64,000 nt of DNA, taken from NCBI GenBank assembly GCA_038025085.1, contig CM076144.1, positions 40,893,001-40,957,000 on the forward strand, in the 5' to 3' direction. Made by a program: the position numbers and the translations under genes. Position 1 is the stretch's first letter, and each line of letters opens with the position of its first letter. Under the pieces are notes generated by a model. The model did no database searches. It saw nothing but the letters and a program-made list of their open reading frames with translations, and had not been told where the DNA came from. Below are positions 11,508 to 23,668 of this stretch, one piece after another. The stretch is from Tetragonia tetragonoides. Its lineage: Eukaryota > Streptophyta > Magnoliopsida > Caryophyllales > Aizoaceae.

Positions 11508-12712
11508 AATCCACACAATGGACCAGTTAAACTCAGAAAGGGAAGGTTTTTTGTTGTTTAGTACGTAAGTGGATTCATTTATAAACCATTCTTAATCTAC
11601 ATGTTCTTCCGATGTATGATATGGGGTATTACATGGTTGCCCAGCCATGATCGAATTTTATCCAATGAAGCTCGATGGAAGTGAGCTTTGACTTCATCGA
11701 TCACCTCATCGTGAACATTGTAATATGGATGTTGAGAACACTCTTTACGTACTTTGGGACTACTTCACATCGTCTATAGTTTGGAATAAATTGTTGAAAT
11801 CACAAGTTCGAGTGGAATTATATAATTGGTCATTGCAAGAGTGAACTTGGCCATAACTTCATTTCTTTGCTATCTCATTGCTCAATGTAAGCAACTTATA
11901 ACTTATTGGTAGATCATGGGAGAGGTGCAGGTCCATCATGAGTTTTGTGAAGGGAATGTGGTGGTTGATGTTCTTGTAAATAAAGGCAAGGACGTGAAGA
12001 TTGTGGTGGGAGTACAAGTAGTAAGTGTCCTCACTTTTATGACCTAATCGTCAGGATCGAGGTTTATATCCTCATTCATGTATGGAGAATATAAACTCCT
12101 CCATATTTCTTTGTAGGAAGAGTCTCCTCCTATACTTGAGTATGTCAGCCACTTGAGATGAGTTGCATAACCTGACGGGTGTGATTTATGGGCTATTACA
12201 TGCGTCCTTGTAACAAAAAAAATAAATAAATAAGTAAATAAATAAATAACTAGATAAATAAGGAGGCATGGAGTTGGAGCTAGGTTGTCAATATTTGATA
12301 GTCCCCAATAGTTCTTCGTGTGTCATCCGTTTTAAGCAATTTTTATTGTCTAGACCTCTGGTCCACGTAGTAGTGTGGATCCAATTAAACTATACCTTGT
12401 ATAAAATAAAACTGTGGTTTAAAAGAAATTGAAACTACCAGTAACCCTATCATTAGCAAATTAAATTTGTCTGAGTTTTATTTTTTAAAATTAAAGTTTT
12501 ATTTAGTAATAAGTCTTTTATGATGTCTTCTTAGAGTGAGACCCCTTTATAATCAATGCACAGTTTTATTGGGGTCACATAAGTCATAACTATCTAGACC
12601 CCTGAAGTATAGGAAGTAAATTGGGGTTTGAAGACATTAGTGGTGTGGCTTTTCTCGTTTAATTCGAAAGTAATGGCCTTGGCCTTGCTAGTCTCTTGCG
12701 CTTGTTACACTT
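11508..12712. other. Spacer; possible diverged SINE near 12005-12240
   Basis: No gene is seen. The segment from about 12005 resembles one at 15290-15455: both have GAGYACAAGTAGTAAGTG, close to a Pol III A box, then a GGNTTCGA-like B box about 40-60 bp on. The first copy ends in an A-rich (TAAA)n tail at 12218-12262. Similarity is loose, so the SINE call is tentative. Confidence 0.35.
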
Positions 12713-12844
12713 TACAAAAACTTGTGTGGACTTAGTCCATGGTGGACCAATGGTCTAAATCATTTTAGATATACCTCCATGTTTCTAAATAATTCAACTA
12801 ATGTTTTTAGTCCACTTTGGACTAAGTCCGCACAAAACATGCTA
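12713..12844. mobile_element. MULE-type MITE, copy B
   Basis: Perfect 9-bp duplication GTTACACTT (12704-12712, 12845-12853) around a 132-bp element. The terminal inverted repeats share TTGTGNGGACTTAGTCCA. It is non-coding. Same family as copies at 7385 and 58614. Confidence 0.85.
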
Positions 12845-13116
12845 GTTACACTTTTGGACCTTCCTCCCAGAAATAGAAGTGTAAACCGTAATGGGTCGAG
12901 CTATTGGGTTTTTAATCACTCTGTTATCTCTTGTGATTTTATCAACAAAAGGGTATCATTTACACTTTGGACCACGGCCCATATTACTACGACCAACAAC
13001 ATTGAAGCACATGAAATTTGATCATAGACACATGAGAATTGAGATGGCCATGGCCCATGGGGCCTTTTTTTTTTTTCTTTTGACGTAAAAGCTCAGAAGG
13101 TTTAATAACTCATGGG

Positions 13117-13511
13117 TAAGGATGACAGTGGAGTGGTACAGGTGGATACCGCCCCGCATCCGTCCCAGATGGGCGGGGATATAAAATCTTATTTTACCAA
13201 ATATATAAATTGTCTATTGTTATTGCTTATCAAAAAACTCAAATTTTTCCTTGTAAATTATCTTAGGGTGAATTTGAGGTAGACCAAATGTGGGCTTCGT
13301 TTTTTTTTTCGGGCGGGTATAAAGCGGATATGGATATCCACCCGATAAATGGAGCGGAGGTGGATACCCACCGGGTAAGTGGGGCCGATGTGGATTTGGG
13401 ATCTCCAACCCGTGGCGGAGATGGGGCGAATAGCGGAATCAAAATATCCAGGTGGGTATGGAGATGGATCTATCTATATCTACTACCGTCCTGCCCTATT
13501 GCCATCCCTAT
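13117..13511. mobile_element. Non-autonomous TE of the GGATGRCARTRG type
   Basis: The left end GGATGACAGTGGAGTGG and the right end CCTGCCCTATTGCCATCC are rough inverted repeats. The interior repeats GGTGGATAYCCACC-like words and is GC-rich. The Gly/Pro-rich frames across it are by-products of this repeat and are not called as genes. Confidence 0.5.
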
Positions 13512-16312
13512 CCATGGGGCCTTATTATGCTTCTGAGTTGTGATCCCAAAAAAGAACCGGATTATCTTTCAAACTTTCACACTTCAACCGTTGCATAAAC
13601 GCCAAACAGAACAAGCTCAAGCAATGATGATTGGTTTTCTCCCTCTTTTCATCTATTCTCACTTGTATTGGAATCTACTGCTATTTTCTCTCTACTCCTT
13701 GTTCTGTTTTTCTTGTCTTGGCAATTTTGTTACGTTTCCCCACATGAGCTGTAATCTATTGCTCGGGTGACTGGATCAAGAAATGTGGCAATCGGGATAC
13801 AAAAATTAAACGGACGGAAACTTGAAAGTATAATATACATGAAAAATATAAATAAATATGTTATTTTCACGTAAAAAACTCGGATATTTGGTGGGAGTGA
13901 AGAAGCAACAACTCCCCATTTGTTCGAAGCTACATTTTCCACTAGACCTCCCATGATAAGGAAGAGAAAGAGAGACAAAAATCAACGTCAACGTATGATT
14001 TTAAAATCATCTCATAAGCTAGATATGAGAATTTAGTCAAAGAAAGCTCTACCCAACTCGGAGCCCGGACATGTATATATATAAGCAACCGAAAAATTAC
14101 ATATTACAGTTTGAATCCTACTGGTACTCTGTATACAGTTTGAGTCCTACTGGTACTCTATTACTAGATATTGGGTTCTCCAACTTTTAGCAAAGAATGC
14201 CACAAAATTGGATTTTTCCCAAGTGTAATGATAGATAGGCCTGTATAAAGAGATAATTAGGATCATTATGGTTAGTAATTGTTAATTATGTAAATGAAAG
14301 TAGTTGCTCTCATAAGTCAAAAGGCTTAAGCTTTAAAGCTGGAGAAAGTAGAAAAAAGATGGGAAATTACTTTGATGAAGTTCTTACAGTTTGTTTAAAT
14401 AATCTCTCACTTTTCACCGATTTCCATGCCACTTAAATCTCTTTTGAGGTAATCTGATCACCTTACTTAGCACATTGTCCTTTGCTTGCTTTAGAGTAAT
14501 ACTCCTACTCTTATGTCCTATGCTGAGATAGTCTATCTTTCACTCGCAACAATTGCCTTTGCTCCTTATCTTAAACAAGAACATAAAGATAAAAAAGTTG
14601 AAAAACAAGAATTGGCTTTGGGTGGGAGATTAGAAGCGTCAGAAGTTTCACTTACCTAATATCCTTCCCCAACCCCATGTAAGCAACTGGGATGTAAAGT
14701 TGCATAGTAAAGCTCAAAGTTCAATGAAGTTGATCAACTAAGCAATAAAATTTGATCGACTTACGGACCAAACAAGGTTTTAGGAGAATTCCTTTACGAT
14801 TTCAAATAAAGTTGTTCAGAAGCGGGTCTAAACCGAGCACTGACCGGCTTGATAAAAAAATTTGACCCAAGCAAACTTCGGCTAGACTAACAGATTAGAT
14901 TTTTATAAAATCACTAAAACACTATATCTAAACCCACCCTTTTTTCAGGGCTGAACAGGTCACGCTTACTAGCATCTCGCAAATGAACAAGTCTCTATAG
15001 ATAATAGGAGTACAAGGATAACTTCTCTAATGAAGTGCAGGCGAAAAAGTCATCTCTTGCTACAAGCCTGCAACCCAAACCACATACATACACAACTCTT
15101 GTGAGTTCTACACACACCCGTTTGGTTCTCCGACATTTGTTTGCAAGCGCATAACAAGGCACACGACCCATTTTTTTTTTTGCACAGCTGGAGGGTTCCT
15201 CGAGTGCCAATGCCCCATGTTTCTCCTTGCAACTAGCCTTCATTTATTGGTCCATCTTTATATTACAAACACAATTATGCCCAATGAGAACGAGAATGAG
15301 ATAGGAGCACAAGTAGTAAGTGGTTCATTTTTACTATTCAATCTTGTGTCTTTGGTTTCGAATTCTCATTCAAATTCGGAGATCGAATAAATTCTCATTC
15401 ACCATTATTTGCAAGGACCTCACTCCTTTAAGTGAGCTTGTCAACCATCAAAAATGATTTGACTTGCCCAACACTCACACATATAATTTACAAGTTATTC
15501 ATGCACCCTTAAAAAGAAATTTAAAAAATAAAAAATAAAAAATTCACTCCACAAATACTCATTGCTTTCCAACTTTGTTTGGACTAAAGGCTCATGCTTT
15601 CCCTCTTAACCCCTAATTGTTACCAACCCTAATAAAAGCAATGTTAATCAATGCATGAAAAATCTAAATTTAAATTCTGCAAAGTGTACCCTTGAATGTT
15701 TATTGTTGTCCCCTTTCAGGAATGCACCTTTGTAATATCAATTACAACTTGTTAAGAAAAGCTCTAATCGTGAGGTTTTAGCACTTGGGTAAAATGATTA
15801 ATTTGGGTCCCAAACTAAGCAGACCTTAAGGTTGTTAGCATAATTATGAATTTAGTATAGGATCCCAAAATATTCTCTCTCTCTCTTGAAGGACCTTAAA
15901 TTACCCTTGGACTCCTGTCACTGTTTAGGCACTATATAATGGAGGGGAGAGTGTATGTCATGTCCTTTCTTTTTCAAATCCAAAGATCAAATGATCTGGG
16001 GTTTCTTTGCAGAGAAACAGGGGCCCACAGGTTTCGTCTTGCTTTTTTCGTCGTTCACATTTGGATACTGCTTCACAAATGAAGCCAAGCTAACAAATTT
16101 TTTCCTCCTTTGGAGTTGAATTGCCTCGATGACAAATTTCATGACCATCCTTCTGTTCTGACCATATATTTCAAAATTTGAAGTAAAATGAAGAGGGAGA
16201 AATGTACCATGTACATTATAAATCCTGTTATATATTCTGTACAACATATGTTTTTTTATACATCAAGAAAGAAGAAAAGCTTAAGAAAAGAACCACTACA
16301 AGCCGGAGCTAA
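13512..16312. other. Spacer with no recognisable gene
   Basis: AT-rich, with many stops in all frames. Contents noted: a diverged SINE-like segment at about 15290-15455 (see 12005-12240), and a 60-codon Cys-rich minus-strand ORF at 15232-15050 that I do not accept as a gene. No tRNA, rRNA or conserved domain is seen. Confidence 0.5.
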
Positions 16313-16409
16313 AGATGTGTTTTTTATTACTTACTCAGTAATTGATTCAGTTTAGTGGACTTAAGTTCATAGTAGAGTTCATTTCACTTTAGTATAAAAA
16401 AACACATCC
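16313..16409. mobile_element. Tiny Tourist-like MITE
   Basis: 97 bp, with termini AGATGTGTTTTTTATTACT and AGTATAAAAAAACACATCC, flanked by TAA on both sides (16310-16312, 16410-16412). Confidence 0.75.
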
Positions 16410-17131
16410 TAAATCAACTAATCAACTTTGGCCCAACTCAAATTATAGTTTGGGAGGTAGAGATTATGGGTGAGTTCTTTTCCAATTATTCCCATTGATT
16501 CTCACTAATTGGGTTGTTGTTGGAAAAACGAAAAAGCTTCAAAGTTTTGTGAAGTAAAACTTGTTTGTGTAAAAGGCATTTGTCCCACATTGGTGAGAAA
16601 ACAAAATGAAACTTGGTTTATATATGTGAGTCTCCCTTTAGACTTTGAATAAGAGAAAAGGGCGGGCGTGGGTTAGGTTTTTTTTTTTTTTTTTGTAACA
16701 CAAAGTTTATTTAAATTGCGCATGCATCGGAAAATGTTGTTTCAACAAAGTCTTCTCTCATTAATGGCTGTGAGGATTTACGAAATAGTTTGGTCTTCCA
16801 AACTGATTGGTTCTATTTTCTAAACAAACTAGCTATTACAGCTAAACTGATTTCGACACAGAAAACTCTCTCTCTCCATCTATTTTCTACTCTTCTAATT
16901 TGTATAAAATGTTTTTGATTTGAGCAAGTCGGTACTGTTACTCTATCCGTTCACTATGAGTGCACGCCGTGACTCCAGTTGTGCTAATCCTGAAGGACGA
17001 CCACGATTAAAAGCTTGCACCGAGGCTAGGCGGAATCATCTTTTAGGACAGTGGTCTGTCCACGGCACAACAAGTAATTCAAGGAAGATCTTTCTGTTTT
17101 TAGTGGTTGAATATACATCTTAATTCCAACA

Positions 17132-17366
17132 TGGATAAGGTCTTGCCACTGATTTCTACTGGTTGGGTAAGGTCTTACTACTGTTTTCACTGATTCGGTA
17201 AGGTCATTTCACTGATTCTCACTGATTCAGTAAGGTATTGCCGCTGATTTTGCAAGTAGGAATGTGGGTCCTGCCACTGATTCTCACTGATTCAATAAGG
17301 TTTTGCTAGTGATTTCCACTGATTTGGTAAGGTTTTGCCAATGATTTCCAATGATTGGATAAGGTC
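17132..17366. repeat. Minisatellite, second copy of the 5.9-kb array
   Basis: About seven units near GTAAGGTCTTGCCACTGATT, with the same order of variant units as at 5906-6131, including a long unit with AGGAATGTGGGTCCTGCC. It ends AATAAGTGGAAAAGAATACACC. The shared internal order shows both derive from one mobile unit rather than independent expansion. Confidence 0.8.
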
Positions 17367-18215
17367 AAATAAGTGGAAAAGAATACACCTTTATTTTCCA
17401 CTTACTGAGCCACTTTCAGTTTAGTTTATATCAGATCAGCTCAAACTAATCGAAAGAAGGCACCAAAAAATAAAACGCAAATCATGATTATTTTTAAAAC
17501 AAATGAGCTTTTTAAAAACAAAATCTCTCTTATGAGATCGCCTTAACATAAGGTCATCTTTATAATCAAGTATGGCGTCATGCTTGTTTGAGCCGTCTCA
17601 AGTTGATGACACCTTATATGAGTTTTATGTTTGATAAAAATATTCTTATTTAATTACGAGGGAGTAGATTTTAAACTTGTTTGGTATGTCCATCAAGCCA
17701 ATGTTACCCTATCCTTAATTTTCTTTTTGGCAAAAGACAGTCTCAGTTTTTCGGAGCTCAGTGTGGGCAATGGGCAGTTCCCATTCCCACACCAAAGCAA
17801 AGCAAAATCCTTGTTTGGACGTAAAAGAAGAATTTGAATGCCCACCTCCCAAAAGTCTAAAATCCAAACACCGGAACACCCGTGTCGACCCCGCCGCGCT
17901 CACGCTTTATTTCCAATTATTATAACCTCCTTCACACTCCACCTTTTTACTACCAAACAGTACTTAGGCGCTACACCCCAAAACAAACATTAAAAGAGGG
18001 AATCTACAATCTAGCCTTCTCACTCGCTCATAAAGCTCGTGTTATTACTTTTACTACCCCATCCGATTATTAAAAAAAATATTCGTGAAAAACAAGCTCT
18101 TATCTTGAATTGACTATGGAAAAAAAATACAAATCTTAAAATAAATTGAGTTATGATGTTTTTTTTTCCACTTATTTAATAATGAGTTCAGTTAAATTCA
18201 GTTTAGAATGGTTTA

Positions 18216-18497
18216 GGCTCCGTTTGATTCACCTGAATAAAGCTGAACTGAACTGAAATGAACTGAGCTGAACTGAATTGATTTTTTAAACTTAACTGTT
18301 AACCATTTAAAATTCGTCCAAACATAGTCAATATTGGACTCAATTAAAAGTATGCTTTGAGATCTTTCCGATTACATAATTATCATTATGAAATCATTTC
18401 GGAATAAAAAGTTATATAAGTTATAAAGTTACACATGAACTGATCTGAACTGAACTGAACTGAATTTAAGTAAAATTAAGGTGAATCAAACATAGCC
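18216..18497. mobile_element. Tourist-like MITE, GGCTCCGTTTGATTCACCT family, copy 1
   Basis: 19-bp terminal repeats (GGCTCCGTTTGATTCACCT against GGCTATGTTTGATTCACCT, reverse complement of the right end). TTA target duplication at 18213-18215 and 18498-18500. The interior has TGAACTGAACTGAA blocks at both ends. Confidence 0.88.
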
Positions 18498-18723
18498 TTA
18501 GTGGAGTTCAGTTCTGTTTAGTTCTGTTCAGTGAAAAGAATATACCCTAAATGGAGTAGCTCTTAAAAGCTCATCCCTACATTTTTTTTTGCGTGCAAGT
18601 ACATAGCGACCGATGCGCCTCCCGCTACGTCATGTTTGGACTCACGTGTTCAACAACGATCATATCATACTAATTAAATAATCAGCGCAACAAAGTCCAT
18701 TAGGATGTGTTCTTTAGAACTTA

Positions 18724-18950
18724 GGGTTTGTTCTCTTCACCTTCTTTTTACTGAACTTATCTGCACAATACTGAACTCAAAATTTACTGAACTGAACTGA
18801 ACTTATTTTTACTGAATCTACAATTTCAAAGAGTAAATTTGTTCTTTGGTTTACCAAGCCCTACTGAATTTTTCTGAACTGACCTTCTTTTTACTGAACT
18901 AAACTGAATTTTACTGAATACTTCGGGAGCAAGTTAAGGAGAACAAGCCC
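18724..18950. mobile_element. MITE with GGGYTTGTTCTC termini
   Basis: The left end GGGTTTGTTCTC and the right end GAGAACAAGCCC are inverted repeats with one mismatch. The flanks are TTA and ATA (imperfect). The interior has ACTGAACT words as in its neighbours. Confidence 0.65.
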
Positions 18951-18968
18951 ATACTCAACAAATAATTA

Positions 18969-19521
18969 GGGTGTGTTTTTTAGCGCTAAACTTAAGTAAC
19001 TGAATTGTATTCAACACTACTGAACTAAAGTCAACACCAATGAAGTGAACTGAACACCAATGAACTGAACTGAGCACCACTTAGGCTCCGTTTGATTCAC
19101 CTGGATAGAACTGATCTGAACTGAACTGAAATGAAATGAACTGAACTGAATTGATTTTTTAAACTTGACCGTTTACCATTTAAAAATTAAAATTCGTCCA
19201 AACATAATCGATATTGGACTCATTTGAAAGTATGCTTTGAGATCTTTCCGATGACATAATTATCATCATGAAATTATTTCGGAATAAAAAGTTATATGAG
19301 TGATAAAGTTACACATGAACTGAACTAAATTGAACTGAACTAGACTGGACTGAACTGAATTTAAGTAAAATTAAGGTGAATCAAAGAGAGCCTTAATATG
19401 TGAGACAAAAAATTATGTTTCTAAACTGAACAATACTGAACTGAACATCATTCAACTGATACAAATCACCTCCGAACGGAATAAAACAGAACCAACAAAG
19501 TAAGCTTTAAAGAATACACAA
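18969..19521. mobile_element. MITE (6288 family) carrying a nested MITE
   Basis: The ends GGGTGTGTTTTTTAG and CTTTAAAGAATACACAA are flanked by TTA (18966-18968, 19522-19524). Its interior matches the 6288-6543 element (ATATGTGAGACAAAAA) but is split by the element at 19084-19392. The 6288 copy therefore shows the empty site. Confidence 0.7.
19084..19392. mobile_element. Tourist-like MITE, GGCTCCGTTTGATTCACCT family, copy 2 (nested)
   Basis: TTA flanks at 19081-19083 and 19393-19395. The left terminus is identical to copy 1 for 19 bp. It lies inside the 18969-19521 element. Confidence 0.87.
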
Positions 19522-19772
19522 TTATTCGAGTCATATCAGGATCGGATAAATATTGGATTGTTCTTATTTGGATATTTGGGTTTTTCGTGGCGATTTGTGT
19601 CATTAAAATTTATTTGAATAAATGTTCAAATTCGTTTGGGAAGATTATATCAAATCAAAACATATTTGAATTGTCCATTGTCAAGTTTCGATTGACATAG
19701 GTCAACATTAATTTAGGTCAGATTCTTTCATAGCCTCAACATCTCATAAAAATTCAATAATCCAATCAATAA

Positions 19773-20054
19773 GGCTCTGTTTGATTCACTTTAATTTTAC
19801 TTAAATTCAGTTTAGTTCAGTTCAGTTCAGTTTATGCGTAACTTTAGCACTCATATAACTTTTTATTTCGAAATAATTTCATGATGATTATTATGTCATC
19901 GGAAATATCTCAAAGCATACTTTCAAATGAGTCCAATATTGACTATGTTTGGACAAATTTTAAATGGTTAACGGTCAAGTTTAAAAAATCAATTTAGTTC
20001 AGTTTAATTCAGATTAGTTCAGATCAGTTTTATCCAGATGAATCAAATGGAGCC
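19773..20054. mobile_element. Tourist-like MITE, same family, copy 3 (inverted)
   Basis: The termini GGCTCTGTTTGATTCACTT and GATGAATCAAATGGAGCC are flanked by TAA (19770-19772, 20055-20057). The interior is the reverse complement of copies 1 and 2. It is 282 bp, the same length as copy 1. Confidence 0.87.
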
Positions 20055-21209
20055 TAAATCCCTTGCTAATCAAAATAACTCGCTTGCTGGTTATGGAAGG
20101 ATGTGGAGTATCAAATTTCAGATATTTTAAATTTATTTTAACTAATGATGGTAACCCATCTTGAATTTAGTTAAAACAAAAGTATTAAAACAAAATATAG
20201 ACAAAATGAAAAGTTTACGTTTCAAGTCAACTTGAGAGATCGGGTTAAACTAGTTTTTTGAATTTACGTTTCAGGCCAAATTTAGTAGGGTTGGTTTTGA
20301 ATTGGGTAGGGTTTGGTTCAAATTAAATCAGCTAGGTTGTGTTCACTTTTAGTCAGAATCGGGTAAATAGTGGGGTCATGCTATTTCAAATTTGTTTTCG
20401 GTTTCAAGTCCAAACATTTCGAATAATCGAGTTTAAATCGAATTACAACTATTCTAATAGATATGTGGCATATAATCATTTTTGGATCAATATTAGTATA
20501 AGTGTTGTTCAACAAGTCTTGTTGGTTGTTTCTAATACTCATATTCGAATTCACTTTCTTTTAAATATTACTATTCATTTTAGTTTAGTTCAGTTCATTC
20601 GAATAAAAAAAAGCCCACTCTTTACTCACAAAATAAAAAAGAATGTCATATTAATATCAGAGATCCCCTTAATTTACCCACTTTTCCTAAATTTTACATT
20701 ATCTTTCTATGGATTATCAAAAGAAATAAATGAATTACCTTTCTACGAATTAGTATAAAATTATTTTATTTTTGTTTTTTTTTTAGAAAACTTAAAATTA
20801 ATGTTTGTATATGTCAAAACCTTGAGAAACTCCCCCTTTCTTCAAAATGGAATTGCCTGGAACCTCACGCGGCTCTCCCTCTCTCTTTCCCAGCTTTTCC
20901 AGTTGAAAAACTCTCCCATTTCCTTCAATTAACCAATGCAATAATTTATCCCCATCCTCTCTCTTTCATTCTCTCTGTTTCACCCCTGTTTCTTTTCTCT
21001 GTAAAGAAGCTGAACACAATCCAAACAAGTCTTTCCCCTTACCCAAAATACCCATAAACAACCACAACATATTTTCAACTTACCCCTCTTCATTTCATCC
21101 ACATTTTTATCTCTCCCTAAGAAAAAACCCCATATTTACTCATTATAACCCAAAAACAGAGCAGAAGAAGTCAAAAAACAGGGGAAAAACAGAGCAAAAA
21201 AACAGAGCG
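20055..21209. other. Spacer and leader of the PATL6-like gene
   Basis: AT-rich with no gene to about 20800. A 139-codon frame at 20339-20758 is low-complexity Phe/Ile/Asn-rich and not accepted. From about 20860 the sequence is CT-rich (CTCTCCCTCTCTCTTTCCC) and then A-rich, typical of a plant core promoter and 5' UTR for the gene starting at 21210. Confidence 0.5.
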
Positions 21210-23668
21210 ATGGAAGCATCTTCACCACTATCTCTGCACCTTCAAGACCCACAAAATGAACCAACATCAACACCTTCACAAACCCAGAAACAACCCACAA
21301 AAAGAAGTCTAATAACCTCTTTAATGGAAGCTACACCTTTCAAAGAAGACACTTATTATCTCTCTAATCTCAAACCCTCAGAGCAAAAATCACTCAATGA
21401 ACTCAAAAATAAGCTATCTACCTCTCATGAATCACAAACCCCAACAATGTGGGGTATTTCTCTTCTCTCAAATGAAGAAAAAGCTGATGTAATTCTCTTG
21501 AAATTTCTTAGAGCAAGAGATTTTAAGGTCAATGATGCTTATACCATGCTTGAAAAGTCACTAGCATGGAGAAAAGAATTTGGGGCAGATGGGATTGTTG
21601 AAGAGGAATTAGGGTTTAAGGAATTAGAGGGTTTAGTGGCTTACATGCATGGGTTTGATAGAGATGGTCACCCTGTTTGTTATAATGCTTATGGTGTTTT
21701 TAAAGATAAAGAAATGTATGAAAGGATTTTTGGGGATGATGAAAAACTTCAGAAATTTTTGAGATGGAGGGTTCAAGTTCTTGAGAGAGGAATTAAATTG
21801 CTTCATTTTAAGCCTGGGGGTGTTAATTCTATTATTCAGGTTACTGATCTTAAGGACATGCCCAAAAGAGAACTTAGGGTTGCATCTAATCAGATCCTCT
21901 CTTTATTTCAGGATAATTACCCTGAAATGGTTGCTAGAAAGGTGAGACCTTTTTTTTTTTAAAAAAAAAAATTTCATTTCTTTCTTTTTTGGGTTGTTTT
22001 AGATGGTTTTTTGTGTTGTTTCTGACATTTTGATTTGTGGGTGTTTTTTTATTTTTAGATCTTCATCAATGTACCTTGGTATTTTAGCTTGGTATACTCA
22101 GTTTTCAGCCCATTTTTGACCAAAAGAACCAAGAGCAAGTTTGTCATAGCCAAGGAAGACAATGTTGCTGAGACTCTCTATAAGTGAGTTGCTAGTTTTC
22201 TTGTTTTAGATTTAATTTCAGAGCTGCTAAATTTGGGGTTATTTGATTATTAGTGTGAATTGCAAAATTTGAAATTTAACCTTTTTTTTTTTTTTTTTTT
22301 TATATGGAGTAATTTTAACTGTATGCTTTTTTTGGCTATTGGTAAAATTGGAATTCCAATTCAATTCAAATGATGATCCTTTATCTTTTTTGGGGTTGCA
22401 TAATTTTTTTTCTTTTTTCTGGGGTTTTGATTGTGAGTGTTCAGTGAGTAAGTGCTCTTTTCTGTGGTTGATGTTAAGGAGTGCTTTTCTTAGATAAGGC
22501 TGGTGGATAAAAGGACTCTTTTTTTTTTGTTTTGTATATTTGTCTGCCCATCTTTAAATTTTGTCCCCCATGATAATTTCAAAAGGGAAATCTCAATTTC
22601 TGCAATCCTGTTCCATGTTTGCTTTTCTGTGTTGTCCATTTTATCACTTCTGTACCCTTTGTTTTTTTCTAGTTTGGTATTTTTTTGTGTTTGAAAATGT
22701 TTTCTTGTTCTTGTTAGTAAGCTAATCAAAGTGGGTTTTTAATTTTCTGTATTAAAATAATAAAAGGTTCATAAGGCCAGAAGATGTACCGGTTCAGTAC
22801 GGAGGACTGAGTCGACCCGGTGATCTCCAGAATGGTCCTGCAAAACCAGCTTCTGAGTTCACTGTCAAAGGGGGTGAAAAGGTTAACATTCAGATTGAGG
22901 GCATTGAGGTTAGTTTTTTTTCACTTTCAGTAATAAAAAGTTCAAATGTTATGAAGCTTATGATGATTATAGATTTTGATGTTCAAATGTTATGATTAGA
23001 GATGTTGATGTTCAAATGTTATGAGTTATGATTAGAGATTTTCATGTTCAAATGTTATGATTAGTGTGCACCAAAAAAAAAATGTTTTGTTTAGAGATTA
23101 TTATGTTCAAATGTTATGGTTGGTCATTAACCTTTCTGATTAGACTTTTTATAGTATTTTTGACGATAATTTACCCTTGAATTTATAGGAAAATAGATGT
23201 TAATGTAAGGAAATAGATGTTAATGCTAATTGTAAGAACCAATCATTTCTTAAATTAACTTTCCATGTGGTAAAAGTTTAACATTTCAATCGAAGCATGT
23301 TAGTAGACTTTTTGGTAGAGATTAGAATCTAAATCAACAAGAAATTTGTTTATGAGCCCTTTGGTTTAACGAAAGATATGCATTTTTTTTGCTTTGCCAT
23401 TTTATAGGCAGGTGCAACAATTACATGGGATTTAGTGGTTGGAGGCTGGGATTTAGAATACAGTGTGGAGTTCATCCCAAGTGCCCAAGATAGCTACACC
23501 ATAGCCGTGGAGAAACCAAAGAAGATAAGCCCCTCGGAAGCAGCCATCCACAACTCATACTTAGCGAGGGAAGGTGGGAAACTGGTGCTGTCTGTGGATA
23601 ACACTGCTTCTCGGAAAAGGAAGGTGGCCGCCTATCGCTATGTCGTCCGCAAATCCACACTAATCTAA
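21210..23668 (+). CDS. PATL6: Patellin-6-like SEC14/GOLD phosphoinositide-binding protein
   Basis: Four exons (21210-21941, 22059-22183, 22767-22908, 23408-23668) give 1260 nt and 419 aa. All introns are GT-AG. Patellins bind phosphoinositides and act in membrane traffic, cell-plate formation and auxin-related polarity. The N-terminus is short and polar, without the long acidic repeats of PATL1-5, which is a PATL6 trait. A CRAL-TRIO N-terminal region lies at about residues 80-150 (ADVILLKFLRARDFKV), the SEC14 lipid pocket at about 150-300 (HPVCYNAYGVF, NSIIQVTDLKDMPKREL, NVPWYFSLVYSVFSPF), and a GOLD domain at about 318-415 (GATITWDLVVGGWDLEYSVEF, ending VAAYRYVVRKST). Length and sequence agree closely with the Arabidopsis member (about 409 aa). 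The first ATG is preceded by an A-rich leader. No damage is seen, and it is the only intact gene on its strand between 4.7 and 28 kb. Confidence 0.96.

Noticed and set aside
13220..13536. Gly/Pro-rich ORFs on both strands
   Set aside because: They are by-products of GGTGGATAYCCACC repeats in a non-autonomous TE, with no family similarity.
20339..20758. 139-codon ORF upstream of the PATL6-like gene
   Set aside because: Low-complexity Phe/Ile/Asn-rich text, no domain, and AT-driven absence of stops. It lies in TE-rich spacer.
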